A stretch of DNA of 64,000 nucleotides from Frankiaceae bacterium. GTDB lineage: Bacteria > Actinomycetota > Actinomycetes > BP-191. The notes below the pieces were generated by a model, which had not been told where the DNA came from, ran no database searches, and saw nothing but the letters and a program-made list of their open reading frames with translations. Below, in pieces: positions 33,842-41,563 of this stretch. Position numbers and translations under genes: made by a program. The DNA lies in the NCBI GenBank assembly GCA_035556555.1, contig DATMES010000001.1, positions 1-64,000 on the forward strand, read 5' to 3'. The stretch's first letter is position 1. The number at the start of each line of letters is the position of its first letter.

Positions 33842-34744
33842 GTGCCGTCGTTGCGGATGCTCCTCGACACCCCCTCGCTGTACTTCCGGGCGTTCTACGG
33901 GGTGCCCGGCTCGGTCGTGTCCCCGCGCGGCGAGCCGGTCAACGCGGTCCGCGGGCTCATCGACATGGTCGCCCGGCTGGTCGACACGCGGCGGCCGACG
34001 CACCTCGTCGCGGCGATGGACCACGACTGGCGGCCGGCATTCAGGACCGACCTCATCCCTTCGTACAAGGCGCACCGCGTGGCGTACGGCGACGTCGAGG
34101 AGGTCCCCGACCTGCTGTCTCCGCAGGTGCCGGTCATCGAGGACGTGCTCGGCGCGGTCGGCATCGTCGTCATCGGGGCGACCGGCTACGAGGCCGACGA
34201 CGTCATCGGGACGCTCGCCACCCGCTCCCCCGACCCCGTGGAGGTCGTCACCGGCGACCGCGACCTGTTCCAGCTCGTGGACGACTCCCGCGGCGTGCGC
34301 GTCCTCTACACGCAGAAGGGGCTGGCCAACCTCGCGACGTTCGACGAGGCGGCGGTGCGCGAGAAGTACGGCATCCCCGGGCGCGCGTACGCCGACTTCG
34401 CGCTGCTCCGTGGCGATCCGTCGGACGGGCTGCCCGGCGTGCCCGGCATCGGCGAGAAGACCGCGGCCGCGCTCGTCACGAAGTACGGCTCCGTCGAGGC
34501 GATGCTGGCGGCGCCGGACGCGCCCGCGAAGGTGCTCGCCCACAGGGCGTACGTCGAGGCCGCGCTGCCCGTCGTGGCCGTCGCGAAGGACGTGGACCTG
34601 CCGGAGCTCGACGATCGGCTCTGCGCCACGCCCCGCGACCCCGCGCGGCTGGTCGAGCTGTCCGACCGCTGGGGCCTCGACTCGCCGCTCAACCGGCTGT
34701 TCGCCGCTCTCGACAAGGCATGCGAAACCACGCCCCCGTCATAG
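33842..34744 (+). CDS. 5'-3' exonuclease (PolA N-terminal / FEN type)
   Basis: A 300-residue stand-alone nuclease related to the 5'-nuclease domain of DNA polymerase I. Metal-binding acidic residues: Asp in LLDTPSLYFRAF, the GYEADDVIGTLA Asp pair, VVTGDRDLFQLV, and the helix-hairpin-helix PGVPGIGEKTAAALVTKYG. It would remove flaps or RNA primers. Start taken as GTG 33842; the ATG at 33857 (MLLDTPSLY) is nearly as likely. It ends before a strong terminator. Confidence 0.9.
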   Translation: MPSLRMLLDTPSLYFRAFYGVPGSVVSPRGEPVNAVRGLIDMVARLVDTRRPTHLVAAMDHDWRPAFRTDLIPSYKAHRVAYGDVEEVPDLLSPQVPVIEDVLGAVGIVVIGATGYEADDVIGTLATRSPDPVEVVTGDRDLFQLVDDSRGVRVLYTQKGLANLATFDEAAVREKYGIPGRAYADFALLRGDPSDGLPGVPGIGEKTAAALVTKYGSVEAMLAAPDAPAKVLAHRAYVEAALPVVAVAKDVDLPELDDRLCATPRDPARLVELSDRWGLDSPLNRLFAALDKACETTPPS

Positions 34745-34770
34745 GGACGCGCGGGACCGATATGACGACG

Positions 34771-34815
34771 CGTGTGTTTCCCTGACGCCGTTACCCGACG
34801 TCAGGGAAACGCACG
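34771..34815. terminator. Bidirectional terminator
   Basis: A 17-bp stem with one mismatch, CGTGTGTTTCCCTGACG (34771-34787) with CGTCAGGGAAACGCACG (34799-34815), loop 11. It separates the exonuclease gene from the convergent leader-peptide gene. Confidence 0.75.
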
Positions 34816-34822
34816 GCCGGAA

Positions 34823-35032
34823 TTAGGTCGTCTGCTGCGGGCAGAAGCACACGCAGCTGCCGTCGCTGACGTCGCAGCCGCCAGGGAGGATCAGCGCGTC
34901 GGCGATCGGGTCCGTGCAGACGCAGCTGCCGTCGCTGACAGTCCTCAGCTGCGGCGCGCCACCGGCGACGCGGCGCATCTCGTCGGTGGACAGCTCCGTC
35001 AGGTGCTCGGCACGGAGTGTGAGCTTCCTCAT
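34823..35032 (-). CDS. Leader-type small peptide with duplicated core, beside lanC-like gene
   Basis: 69 residues. Leader MRKLTLRAEHLTELSTDEM then RRVAGG, a divergent form of the family leader (AEHL instead of RETL) with a clean double-Gly end at about residue 25. The core carries VSDGSCVC twice (about residues 32-39 and 55-62), joined by TDPIADALILPGGCD, and has six cysteines. Ser next to Cys in each repeat would suit thioether rings. Ribosome site AGGGGAG. It is divergent from the LanC-like gene, 128 bases away. Confidence 0.8.
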   Translation of the reverse strand: MRKLTLRAEHLTELSTDEMRRVAGGAPQLRTVSDGSCVCTDPIADALILPGGCDVSDGSCVCFCPQQTT

Positions 35033-35079
35033 TTGTCGCTCCCCTCTAGTGGGCGAAAGAATTCGCCACGACGGCGGCG

Positions 35080-35108
35080 AGAGTAGTGACGGCCGATGCC
35101 GGTGTAAA
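35080..35108 (-). promoter_or_regulatory. Candidate promoter of the LanC-adjacent peptide
   Basis: On the minus strand TTTACA (35103-35108) and TACTCT (35080-35085) are separated by exactly 17 bases. Transcription would start near 35073, about 40 bases before the ATG at 35032. Confidence 0.5.
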
Positions 35109-35160
35109 GCGGTACGAATGACGACTTTCCGGATTTTCCGGCGCGTGCCAGAGTTCCGCC

Positions 35161-36426
35161 ATGGGGGCCCTGCTGACCGGCACCGCGGGCGACCGCGCGG
35201 TCGACGCGGCGTGCGCGATCGCGGCCGCGCTGTCGGCCGCTCCGCCGGCAGCGGGCTCGGCCGACGCCGCTCCGACGCTGAGCGGCGTCCTCGGCGCCGC
35301 GCTCTTCTGCACGGCGCTCGGCGAGGCCACGGGCGACAGCGCGTACACCGGCACCGCCGCCACGCTCCTCGACGACGCGGTGGCGCAGGTCGCGGAGCTG
35401 GAGCACCCCACGATCGGCCTGTACGGCGCCCCGATCGGCCTGGCGTGGGCCGACGCGGTGCTCCGCCCGCGGGTCGTACCGGACGACCAGGACGAAGGCG
35501 AGACGGACGTCGACAGGTTCGTGGGCAACGCGCTCGCGCGGGAGCGTTGGCCGTGGCCGAACGACCTCCTGCACGGGCTCGCCGGCCTCGGCATGTACGC
35601 CCTCGCCCGCCTCCCGCGCGAAGCGGCGCGCCGCGACCTGGCGCGCGTCGTGGCGCACCTCGCGGCGCTCGCGGAGGAGGACGAGGCCGGCGTCGCGTGG
35701 CGGTTCGTGCCGGCGCCCGGCAGCTCGTTCCGGTTCAACGAGTTCCGGCCGGAGGGCAACGTCAACCTCGGCTTCGCCCACGGCATGCCGGCGATCGTGA
35801 CGTTCCTCGCGGCGGCCCATCGGACGGGCGTCCCCGGCGCGGGCGAGCTGCTCGGACCCGCGGTGCGCTGGGTCGTGGCGCAGCGCCTGCCGCCGGGCGA
35901 ACGGTCGGCGTTCCCCGCGTACGTCGTCCGCGGCAGGCCCGCGACGGGCACGCGGCTGGCGTGGTGCTACGGCGACCCCGGCGTCGCGGTCGCGCTGCTC
36001 GCCGCCGGGGACGCGCTGGGCGACGACGACCTCGTCGCCCTCGCCGGCGAGATCGCCCGAGGATGCGCGGCGCAGGCCGACGACGGCGTCGACGGCGCGA
36101 CGCTCTGCCACGGGTCGGCCGGGCTCGGCCACGTGTTCCACCGCCTCGGGCGGGCCCTCGGCGACGAGCACGTGCTCGGCCTCGCGCGGCACTGGTTCGG
36201 CGTCGCCCTCGACCGCCACCTCCCCGGCCTGCTCGTCGTGGACCGTACGCGGGCCAAGGAGCTGGTCGCGGCCGGGAGCACGCTCGTCGTCGAGCCCGGC
36301 TACGGCTTCCTCTCCGGCGCCGCCGGCGCGGGCCTGGCACTGCTCGCCGCGACGAGCGACGAGGAGCCGTGGTGGGACGGCGCGCTGCTCGTCCAGCCGC
36401 CGGGGACGTGGCCGGTACGCCGGTAG
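35161..36426 (+). CDS. LanC-like lanthionine cyclase, stand-alone
   Basis: A 421-residue protein of the lanthionine synthetase C fold. The zinc and catalytic residues are in place: His207 in GFAHGMP, Cys269 in WCYGDPG, Cys316 and His317 in TLCHGSAG. Length fits bacterial LanC (about 400-450). LanC closes thioether rings on dehydrated Ser/Thr after LanB acts. No LanB, LanM, protease or transporter is nearby. The adjacent small peptide is the obvious candidate substrate. A LanC-like protein with another role (as in eukaryotic LANCL) cannot be excluded. glpD follows after 14 bases. Confidence 0.88.
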   Translation: MGALLTGTAGDRAVDAACAIAAALSAAPPAAGSADAAPTLSGVLGAALFCTALGEATGDSAYTGTAATLLDDAVAQVAELEHPTIGLYGAPIGLAWADAVLRPRVVPDDQDEGETDVDRFVGNALARERWPWPNDLLHGLAGLGMYALARLPREAARRDLARVVAHLAALAEEDEAGVAWRFVPAPGSSFRFNEFRPEGNVNLGFAHGMPAIVTFLAAAHRTGVPGAGELLGPAVRWVVAQRLPPGERSAFPAYVVRGRPATGTRLAWCYGDPGVAVALLAAGDALGDDDLVALAGEIARGCAAQADDGVDGATLCHGSAGLGHVFHRLGRALGDEHVLGLARHWFGVALDRHLPGLLVVDRTRAKELVAAGSTLVVEPGYGFLSGAAGAGLALLAATSDEEPWWDGALLVQPPGTWPVRR

Positions 36427-36440
36427 GCGACGATGGGGGC

Positions 36441-38084
36441 ATGAGGCCGTTCTCCGTCGCGCACCGCGCGGCCGACGTCGCGGACGTCACCGGCGAGGTG
36501 CTCGACGTGCTCGTCGTCGGCGCGGGCGCGACCGGCGCGGGCGTCGCGCTCGACGCGGCCTCCCGCGGGCTGTCGGTCGCCGTCGTCGACCGGGGCGACC
36601 TCGCGAGCGGCACGTCGAGCAAGTCGAGCAAGCTCATCCACGGCGGCCTGCGCTACCTCGAGAACTACGACGTCCTGCTCGTCTACGAAGGCGTCAACGA
36701 GCGCGAGCTGCTGCAGCGCCTCGCGCCGCACCTCGTACGGCCGATGGAGTTCGTCTACCCGATCCTCCCCGACACCGATCGCGTGCGGATGGTGGGGCTG
36801 GGGCTGACGACGTACGACGTCCTCGCCGGCTGGCGCAACGTGAAGCGGCACGACCGCATCAGTGCCGAGGAGGCCGTCGCGAAGGCGCCGGCCCTCGCGC
36901 CGAGCGACGTGCTGCGCGCGTACGTCTACGGCGACTGCGCCACCGACGACGCCCGCCTCGTCCTCGCCAACGTCGTCGCCGCGCGGCGCTTCGGCGCGAC
37001 CGTGCTGACGTACGCCGAGGTCGTGTCGTTGCTGACCGACGACGGGCGCGTGGCAGGCGCCACGGTGGCGGACAGGCTGACCGGGGAGACGTACGACGTC
37101 CGCGCCCGCCACGTCGTCAACGCCACCGGCGTCTGGGTCGACACCCTCCTCGCGCTGGAGGACCCGGCGCACCAGGGCGTCGTACGGCCGAGCAAGGGCG
37201 TGCACCTCGTCGTGCCGCACCACCGGGTGCCGCTGACCGAGGCCGCGATCCTCATGCCGTCGAGGCAGGGCGACGGGAGGAGCATGTTCGCGATCCCGTG
37301 GGGGCGGCAGACGATCCTCGGGACGACGGACACGGCGTACGACGGTCCTCTGGACGGTGTGTCCGTCGGCGAGCAGGACGTCGAGTACGTCCTCGGCGCC
37401 TGCAACGCGCTCTTCCACTCGTCCCTGTCGGCCGGGGACGTGGTAGGCGCGTGGGCGGGGTGCCGGCCGCTGCTGCGCGGCTCGTCCGAGGCGATGAGCG
37501 ACCTGTCGCGGCGCCACGCGCTGTCCGAGGGCCCGACAGGGCTGCTCACCATCACCGGCGGCAAGCTGACGACGTACCGCCGCATGGCCAAGGACGTCGT
37601 CGACCGCATCGTGGACCGCGACGGCGTGAAAGCGCGCTGTCGCACCGACGAGATCGCGCTCGGGTCGTCGCGGCAGTACGACGACGTCGTCGCGGAGGTC
37701 GCCGGAGCGGCGCAGGCGCTCGGCGTGGGCGACGAGGAGGTCGCGGCGACGCTCGTACGCCAGCACGGCGAGGCGGCCGCGGACGTGCTGTCCCTGGCGC
37801 TGGAGAGCGGCCTCGTCTCGCCGCTGTCGGCGTCGGCGTGCCACCTCATGGCGGAGGTGCTGTACGCCGCGCGGCACGAGGGCGCGGCGACGCTGGAGGA
37901 CGTGTTCTCGCGGCGTACGCGGCTGGCGTTGCGGGCGAAGGACGCCGCCCTGCCGGTCGCCCTCGACGCCGCCCTGGTGCTGGCGCGAGAGATAGGGCGC
38001 GACGAGGCGTGGGCGGCGGAGCAGGTGGCGGCGTACGAGGCCGCCGTACGCCGCGAGCGCGGCGCCATCGGGCTCGAGCCCTGA
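36441..38084 (+). CDS. glpD: Aerobic glycerol-3-phosphate dehydrogenase
   Basis: A 547-residue FAD enzyme oxidising glycerol-3-phosphate to dihydroxyacetone phosphate at the membrane. N-terminal dinucleotide motif VLVVGAGATGAGVALDAASRG (about residues 23-43), then SGTSSKSSKLIHGGLRYLE, the second family signature, GRQTILGTTDTAYDGP, and a C-terminal DAO_C domain. Start ATG 36441. Its product DHAP is the substrate class for the AGPS-like operon at 42948-39636 on the other strand. Confidence 0.94.
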   Translation: MRPFSVAHRAADVADVTGEVLDVLVVGAGATGAGVALDAASRGLSVAVVDRGDLASGTSSKSSKLIHGGLRYLENYDVLLVYEGVNERELLQRLAPHLVRPMEFVYPILPDTDRVRMVGLGLTTYDVLAGWRNVKRHDRISAEEAVAKAPALAPSDVLRAYVYGDCATDDARLVLANVVAARRFGATVLTYAEVVSLLTDDGRVAGATVADRLTGETYDVRARHVVNATGVWVDTLLALEDPAHQGVVRPSKGVHLVVPHHRVPLTEAAILMPSRQGDGRSMFAIPWGRQTILGTTDTAYDGPLDGVSVGEQDVEYVLGACNALFHSSLSAGDVVGAWAGCRPLLRGSSEAMSDLSRRHALSEGPTGLLTITGGKLTTYRRMAKDVVDRIVDRDGVKARCRTDEIALGSSRQYDDVVAEVAGAAQALGVGDEEVAATLVRQHGEAAADVLSLALESGLVSPLSASACHLMAEVLYAARHEGAATLEDVFSRRTRLALRAKDAALPVALDAALVLAREIGRDEAWAAEQVAAYEAAVRRERGAIGLEP

Positions 38085-38107
38085 CGACGCCGCGCCCGCG
38101 GGCACCG

Positions 38108-38554
38108 CTACGTGTGCGACAGCAGCAGGCCGCCGGAGACGCGGAACCTCGTGGCCCCGGTCGTGCAGTCGTTGCCGGGGTCCTCGTTGATCGCGAGCTC
38201 GCCCTGCACCTGGCCCTGGAACGTCAGCGTCCCGCCCTGCCAGACGAACGTGAACTGGTGCCCGGTCGCCGACGTGCCGGCACCGGTGGCAAGGCCGCAG
38301 TTGCCCGCGACCGTCCCGGCGAACGACTCGGGCACCGGGAAGGCCGTGCAGTGCCCCGTCACAGGGAACGCCATCGTGAAGCTGGTCGTCGTCGGCCCGC
38401 CGAACCCGACGAAGAACATGGGGTGGCCGGTCCTGAAGGTGCCCGTACCGATGCAGACGTTGGTGTGCGCCTGCGCGGGTGCGGCGGCCCCGAGGGTCAG
38501 CAGGCCGACGATCGTCGTGACGGCGAGCGCGCGCACCGTACGCGTGATGGACAT
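38108..38554 (-). CDS. Secreted hypothetical protein
   Basis: A 148-residue exported protein: signal peptide ending AAPAQAH (about residue 30), then a Gly/Thr-rich beta domain with four cysteines (VCIGTG, GHCTAF, GNCGLA, NDCTTG), probably two disulfides. No family recognised. It converges with glpD, 23 bases apart. Confidence 0.7.
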   Translation of the reverse strand: MSITRTVRALAVTTIVGLLTLGAAAPAQAHTNVCIGTGTFRTGHPMFFVGFGGPTTTSFTMAFPVTGHCTAFPVPESFAGTVAGNCGLATGAGTSATGHQFTFVWQGGTLTFQGQVQGELAINEDPGNDCTTGATRFRVSGGLLLSHT

Positions 38555-38691
38555 GGTTTCCTCCCGTTTTGTGCCGGATCTCCGACGCGCGGGAGTCTGC
38601 TCGCGCCCGGCGTCCGCTGAGAAGCGCTATTACGGAAACTCGTCACCGCGACTTTCGGTCAAGCGCCCGCCAAGACGGCCCGTCCGGGCCA

Positions 38692-38720
38692 TTGCGCGGG
38701 CGACCTCCCGGGCGGATAAC
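38692..38720 (+). promoter_or_regulatory. Candidate promoter for the 38753 gene
   Basis: TTGCGC (38692-38697) and GATAAC (38715-38720) with a 17-base spacer, followed about 30 bases later by the start codon and its ribosome site GAGGAGG. Confidence 0.4.
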
Positions 38721-38752
38721 GGCCTCGGACCCGTATCCGCGAGGAGGCCACG

Positions 38753-39022
38753 ATGGCCATCGTCCTGAGCATGACCGCGCCCGACCGCACGTCGTACGAG
38801 GCGGTGATGGACCTGCTCGACCTCGACGACAACCCGCCAAGCGGCCTCGTCGTGCACACCGCGTCGCAGACCGCCGACGGCGTCCGCGTCCTCGACGTGT
38901 GGGAGACCCAGGCGGACCTCGACACGTTCTTCGAGACGCGGCTGGGCAAGGCGATCGCCGAGGTCGGGATGGAGCCGCCGCCGCCGGACATCACCGAGAC
39001 GTTCAACGTCTACATCCCCTAG
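38753..39022 (+). CDS. Small ABM-like hypothetical protein
   Basis: An 89-residue protein of ferredoxin-like (antibiotic monooxygenase-like) appearance: MAIVLSMTAPDRTSYEAVMD, VLDVWETQADLDTFFETRLG, then a beta strand ending TFNVYIP. Such proteins are often of unknown function; catalysis is not claimed. Ribosome site GAGGAGG. Confidence 0.7.
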   Translation: MAIVLSMTAPDRTSYEAVMDLLDLDDNPPSGLVVHTASQTADGVRVLDVWETQADLDTFFETRLGKAIAEVGMEPPPPDITETFNVYIP

Positions 39023-39067
39023 ATCTTCGGACGCAGCGCCTTCGGCAGCAGCACGAACGCCGTGGCG
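39019..39067 (-). pseudogene. Displaced 3' end of a lipid-kinase-like gene
   Basis: On the minus strand this short stretch encodes ATAFVLLPKALRPKI plus TAG. The intact lipid-kinase-like gene at 39636-40499 ends ATFELLPKALRLKI plus stop. The DNA of 39021-39067 and 39638-39684 matches at about 40 of 47 positions, in the same orientation. It is a remnant left by duplication or by insertion of the segment carrying the 39079 gene. Confidence 0.65.
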
Positions 39068-39078
39068 CGCGCTCGCGT

Positions 39079-39612
39079 CTAGAGCCAGGTCCAGGTCTCG
39101 AGCATCGCGAGGCCGGTGTCCTGGACCACCGCGTCGCCCGGGTCGCCGAGCACACCCGCGCCATAGAGCGTGCCGTCGTGGACGAAGCGGTACTCGCGGA
39201 TGATCCGCAGCCCGACCTTCATGTCGACGAACGCCGCCGGCATCCCCGCGATCGTCGTACGCCGCACCGGCCCGACCGCGATGTCGACGTCGCTCAGGGC
39301 CTTCACCGGATCGGCGGGCCTGTCGTCCCACCGCCGCGCGAGGAACGCGCCCTTCGGCAGCACCACCGTCGCCATCTGGTCGGGGCTCTCGCCGCCGATG
39401 CGACCGGTCGCCGGGGCCTGGAACGAGAATCCCGCGTGCCCCGCCACCGGTGCGCGCGTGACCGTGCGCCCGAGCGGGACCTGCGCACCCCCGGGGGCGA
39501 CGCTGACGTACGGCACCTCGTCGCGTGCCGTCACGGCGCGCGCGGTCACGGCGGCGCCCATGCCCGCCGCCGTCACAAGGGTGACGGCGAGCACCGTCCG
39601 GATCGTCCCCAC
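39079..39612 (-). CDS. Membrane-anchored or secreted hypothetical protein
   Basis: A 177-residue protein with an N-terminal hydrophobic helix (TIRTVLAVTLVTAAGMGAAV) and a soluble outer domain of unknown type (GFSFQAPATGRIGG ... TGLAMLETWTWL). The start is GTG 39612, after GAAGGG. The gene lies exactly between two direct copies of a lipid-kinase gene 3' end, so it may have been inserted. Confidence 0.6.
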   Translation of the reverse strand: MGTIRTVLAVTLVTAAGMGAAVTARAVTARDEVPYVSVAPGGAQVPLGRTVTRAPVAGHAGFSFQAPATGRIGGESPDQMATVVLPKGAFLARRWDDRPADPVKALSDVDIAVGPVRRTTIAGMPAAFVDMKVGLRIIREYRFVHDGTLYGAGVLGDPGDAVVQDTGLAMLETWTWL

Positions 39613-39635
39613 ATCTGCCCTTCGGCACGAACCGG

Positions 39636-40499
39636 TCAGATCTTCAGCCGTAGCGCCTTCGGCAGCAGCTCGAACGTCGCCGGCGTACGCCCCGCCACCA
39701 CGTCGTCGACGGCCACCAGCGCCGGCGGCGTCGCGACGACCTCCGCGCGCTTCTGCCGCCACTGGCTCACGTGCTCGCTCGGCAGGTGCTCGCCGCGCAG
39801 CATCAGCGGCTGCGCGCTGAACGGCAGCGTCCGCGGCCCCGCCCACACCTGCACGTCCCACGCGCCGTCGTCGGGCAGCGCCGTCGGCGCGGCGCGCAGG
39901 CCGCCGTACGCGTACTGCCCGTTGGCGAGCCGCACCTGCGTCGCCTCGGCGTGGTACTCCGCGAACGTCATGTCGACGTCGTACGTCGTCGCCTTGTGCC
40001 GCGCCAGCGCGCGGTACCACGCGAGGAGGTTGCCGACCCGGCCGCCGCGCATCCGCCTCGTCGCCTCGGCGCCGAGGCCGACGACGGCGTCGTTGAAGAC
40101 GTACGTCTCCCCCTCGCTCGTCCGCGCCACGCCCACGTCGATCCGCAGCACCCGCGGCCCGGCGAGGAGGATCGCCGCGGCCTCGCCGTTGGTGTCGATG
40201 CCGAACGACCGCGCGAAGTCGTTGCGCGCCCCGCCGGGGAACACCCCCGCGACCAGCTCCGTGCCGACCAGCGCGGGCAGCCAGCGTACGAGTGACGCCT
40301 GGCCGCCGCAGTGCACGAGGAACCGCTCTCCCTCTGCCACCAGGCCGTCCACCGTCGCGCGCGGGTCCGTGCCGAGGCCGACGCGGCGGAACGCCACGTC
40401 CTTCGCCCGCAGCGACGTCTCGAACTCCTGCTGCTGCGCCGGCTCCGCCGCGTCCTTCGACGGGATCAGGAGTACGGGGTCGCCGAGCGGGTGCGTCAC
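39636..40499 (-). CDS. Lipid-kinase-like protein lacking the GGDGT motif
   Basis: A 287-residue protein of the diacylglycerol/NAD kinase-like fold. The catalytic nucleotide motif G-G-D-G-T/M is replaced by CGGQASL (residues 64-70), and the next motif is FPGGARNDFA (87-96) instead of P-x-G-T-x-N-D. It therefore probably does not phosphorylate diacylglycerol in the usual way. GTG start overlaps the upstream Fe-S gene by 4 bases. Operon mates are an Fe-S protein and an AGPS-like flavoprotein. An intact paralogue is at 49422-50297. Confidence 0.75.
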   Translation of the reverse strand: MTHPLGDPVLLIPSKDAAEPAQQQEFETSLRAKDVAFRRVGLGTDPRATVDGLVAEGERFLVHCGGQASLVRWLPALVGTELVAGVFPGGARNDFARSFGIDTNGEAAAILLAGPRVLRIDVGVARTSEGETYVFNDAVVGLGAEATRRMRGGRVGNLLAWYRALARHKATTYDVDMTFAEYHAEATQVRLANGQYAYGGLRAAPTALPDDGAWDVQVWAGPRTLPFSAQPLMLRGEHLPSEHVSQWRQKRAEVVATPPALVAVDDVVAGRTPATFELLPKALRLKI

Positions 40500-41563
40500 G
40501 CGAGCCTTCCAGCAGCGAGGACGAGGAGGTCGGTCGCGCCGAGCGCGCGGCCTGCCGAGGCGCAGGCCGTGACGGCAGGCGCGTCGAGGGCGTCGAGCTC
40601 GTCGCGGCGTACGGCGGCCACGGCCTCCGCACCCTCGCGGTCGACCAGCGGGTACGCCGCCCCCGCCCCCGAACACCGTGTGTCGATCCCGGTGGCGGCG
40701 GGCTCGCGGACGTCGTGGCCGAGCGCGCGCAGGATCGCGGGACCCTCTTCGACCACGCCGAGGGCGCGGGTCAGCGTGCACGGCGCGTGCCACGCGACGG
40801 CGCCGCCGGACGAGGTCAGCGGGAGCGACCCGATGACCGACGCGAGCCACTCGACGGCGGTCGTCACCGTCGGCGCAGAGAGGCCGAGGCGCGGCCACTC
40901 GTCGCGCATCATCCGCGCGCAGGACGGCGAGGCGACGACGACGCGGTCGGCGCCCGCGAGACCGGCCGCCGCGCGTGACGCGAGGGCGACGGTCTCCGCG
41001 GTCAGGCCGAGGTCGTGGGTCACCGCGCCGCAGCAGTCGTCGTCCGCCTCGCACCGCACCCGCTCCCCCGCTGCCGTGAACAACGCCACCGCGGCAAACC
41101 CCACGTCCGTGCCGTCGGTGGGACAGCCGAGCCAGAGGACGGTCGCGGCATCGGCGCCGTTCCGCGGGTGCGGCTCCGTACGCGGCGTGCCGGTCGCCGC
41201 GATCCGCTCGCGCAGCGCGGCGGCGGCGGGCAGCAGGACGCCCGCGTCGGCCGCGGCCGCGCGTGCGGCGCGGGACTCCTCGGGGAGGTTGGTGCCTGGC
41301 AGGCAGGGCTGCGCGCAGGCGAGGCAGCCGGTGCACGACGCGACCTGCTCGGCCAGCGGCAGTGACCAGCCGGTCGACGTGCCGCGTACGACGGCGTCGC
41401 TGATCCGCCACGGCTGCACCGCCTCGCGTCCCGTGCCCGCCGCGACGGGACACTGAGGCCGGCAGAGCTTGGGGCAGAGCGAGCAGAGCGACGCCTGCGC
41501 CAGCGGGTCGTCGTGGCGGGGTACGGGCTCCGTACGCCGCGTTATGGTCGGCAGCGGCGTCAT
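40496..41563 (-). CDS. Fe-S cluster protein (GlcF/CCG-domain type)
   Basis: A 355-residue electron-transfer partner of FAD oxidases. Two ferredoxin-like motifs near the N-terminus: CSLCPKLCRPQCP (about 27-39) and CTGCLACAQPC (about 78-88). Two cysteine-rich CCG-like domains follow (CCGAVTHDLG; WHAPCTLTRALG). The ATG overlaps the stop of the FAD subunit gene. Electrons would pass from the flavoprotein to a quinone or other carrier. Confidence 0.88.
   Translation of the reverse strand: MTPLPTITRRTEPVPRHDDPLAQASLCSLCPKLCRPQCPVAAGTGREAVQPWRISDAVVRGTSTGWSLPLAEQVASCTGCLACAQPCLPGTNLPEESRAARAAAADAGVLLPAAAALRERIAATGTPRTEPHPRNGADAATVLWLGCPTDGTDVGFAAVALFTAAGERVRCEADDDCCGAVTHDLGLTAETVALASRAAAGLAGADRVVVASPSCARMMRDEWPRLGLSAPTVTTAVEWLASVIGSLPLTSSGGAVAWHAPCTLTRALGVVEEGPAILRALGHDVREPAATGIDTRCSGAGAAYPLVDREGAEAVAAVRRDELDALDAPAVTACASAGRALGATDLLVLAAGRLA

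Noticed and set aside
34914-36440. A 1056-residue frame running into glpD from 34914
   Set aside because: The part before 36441 is out of frame with lanC and Arg-rich, typical of a shadow frame.
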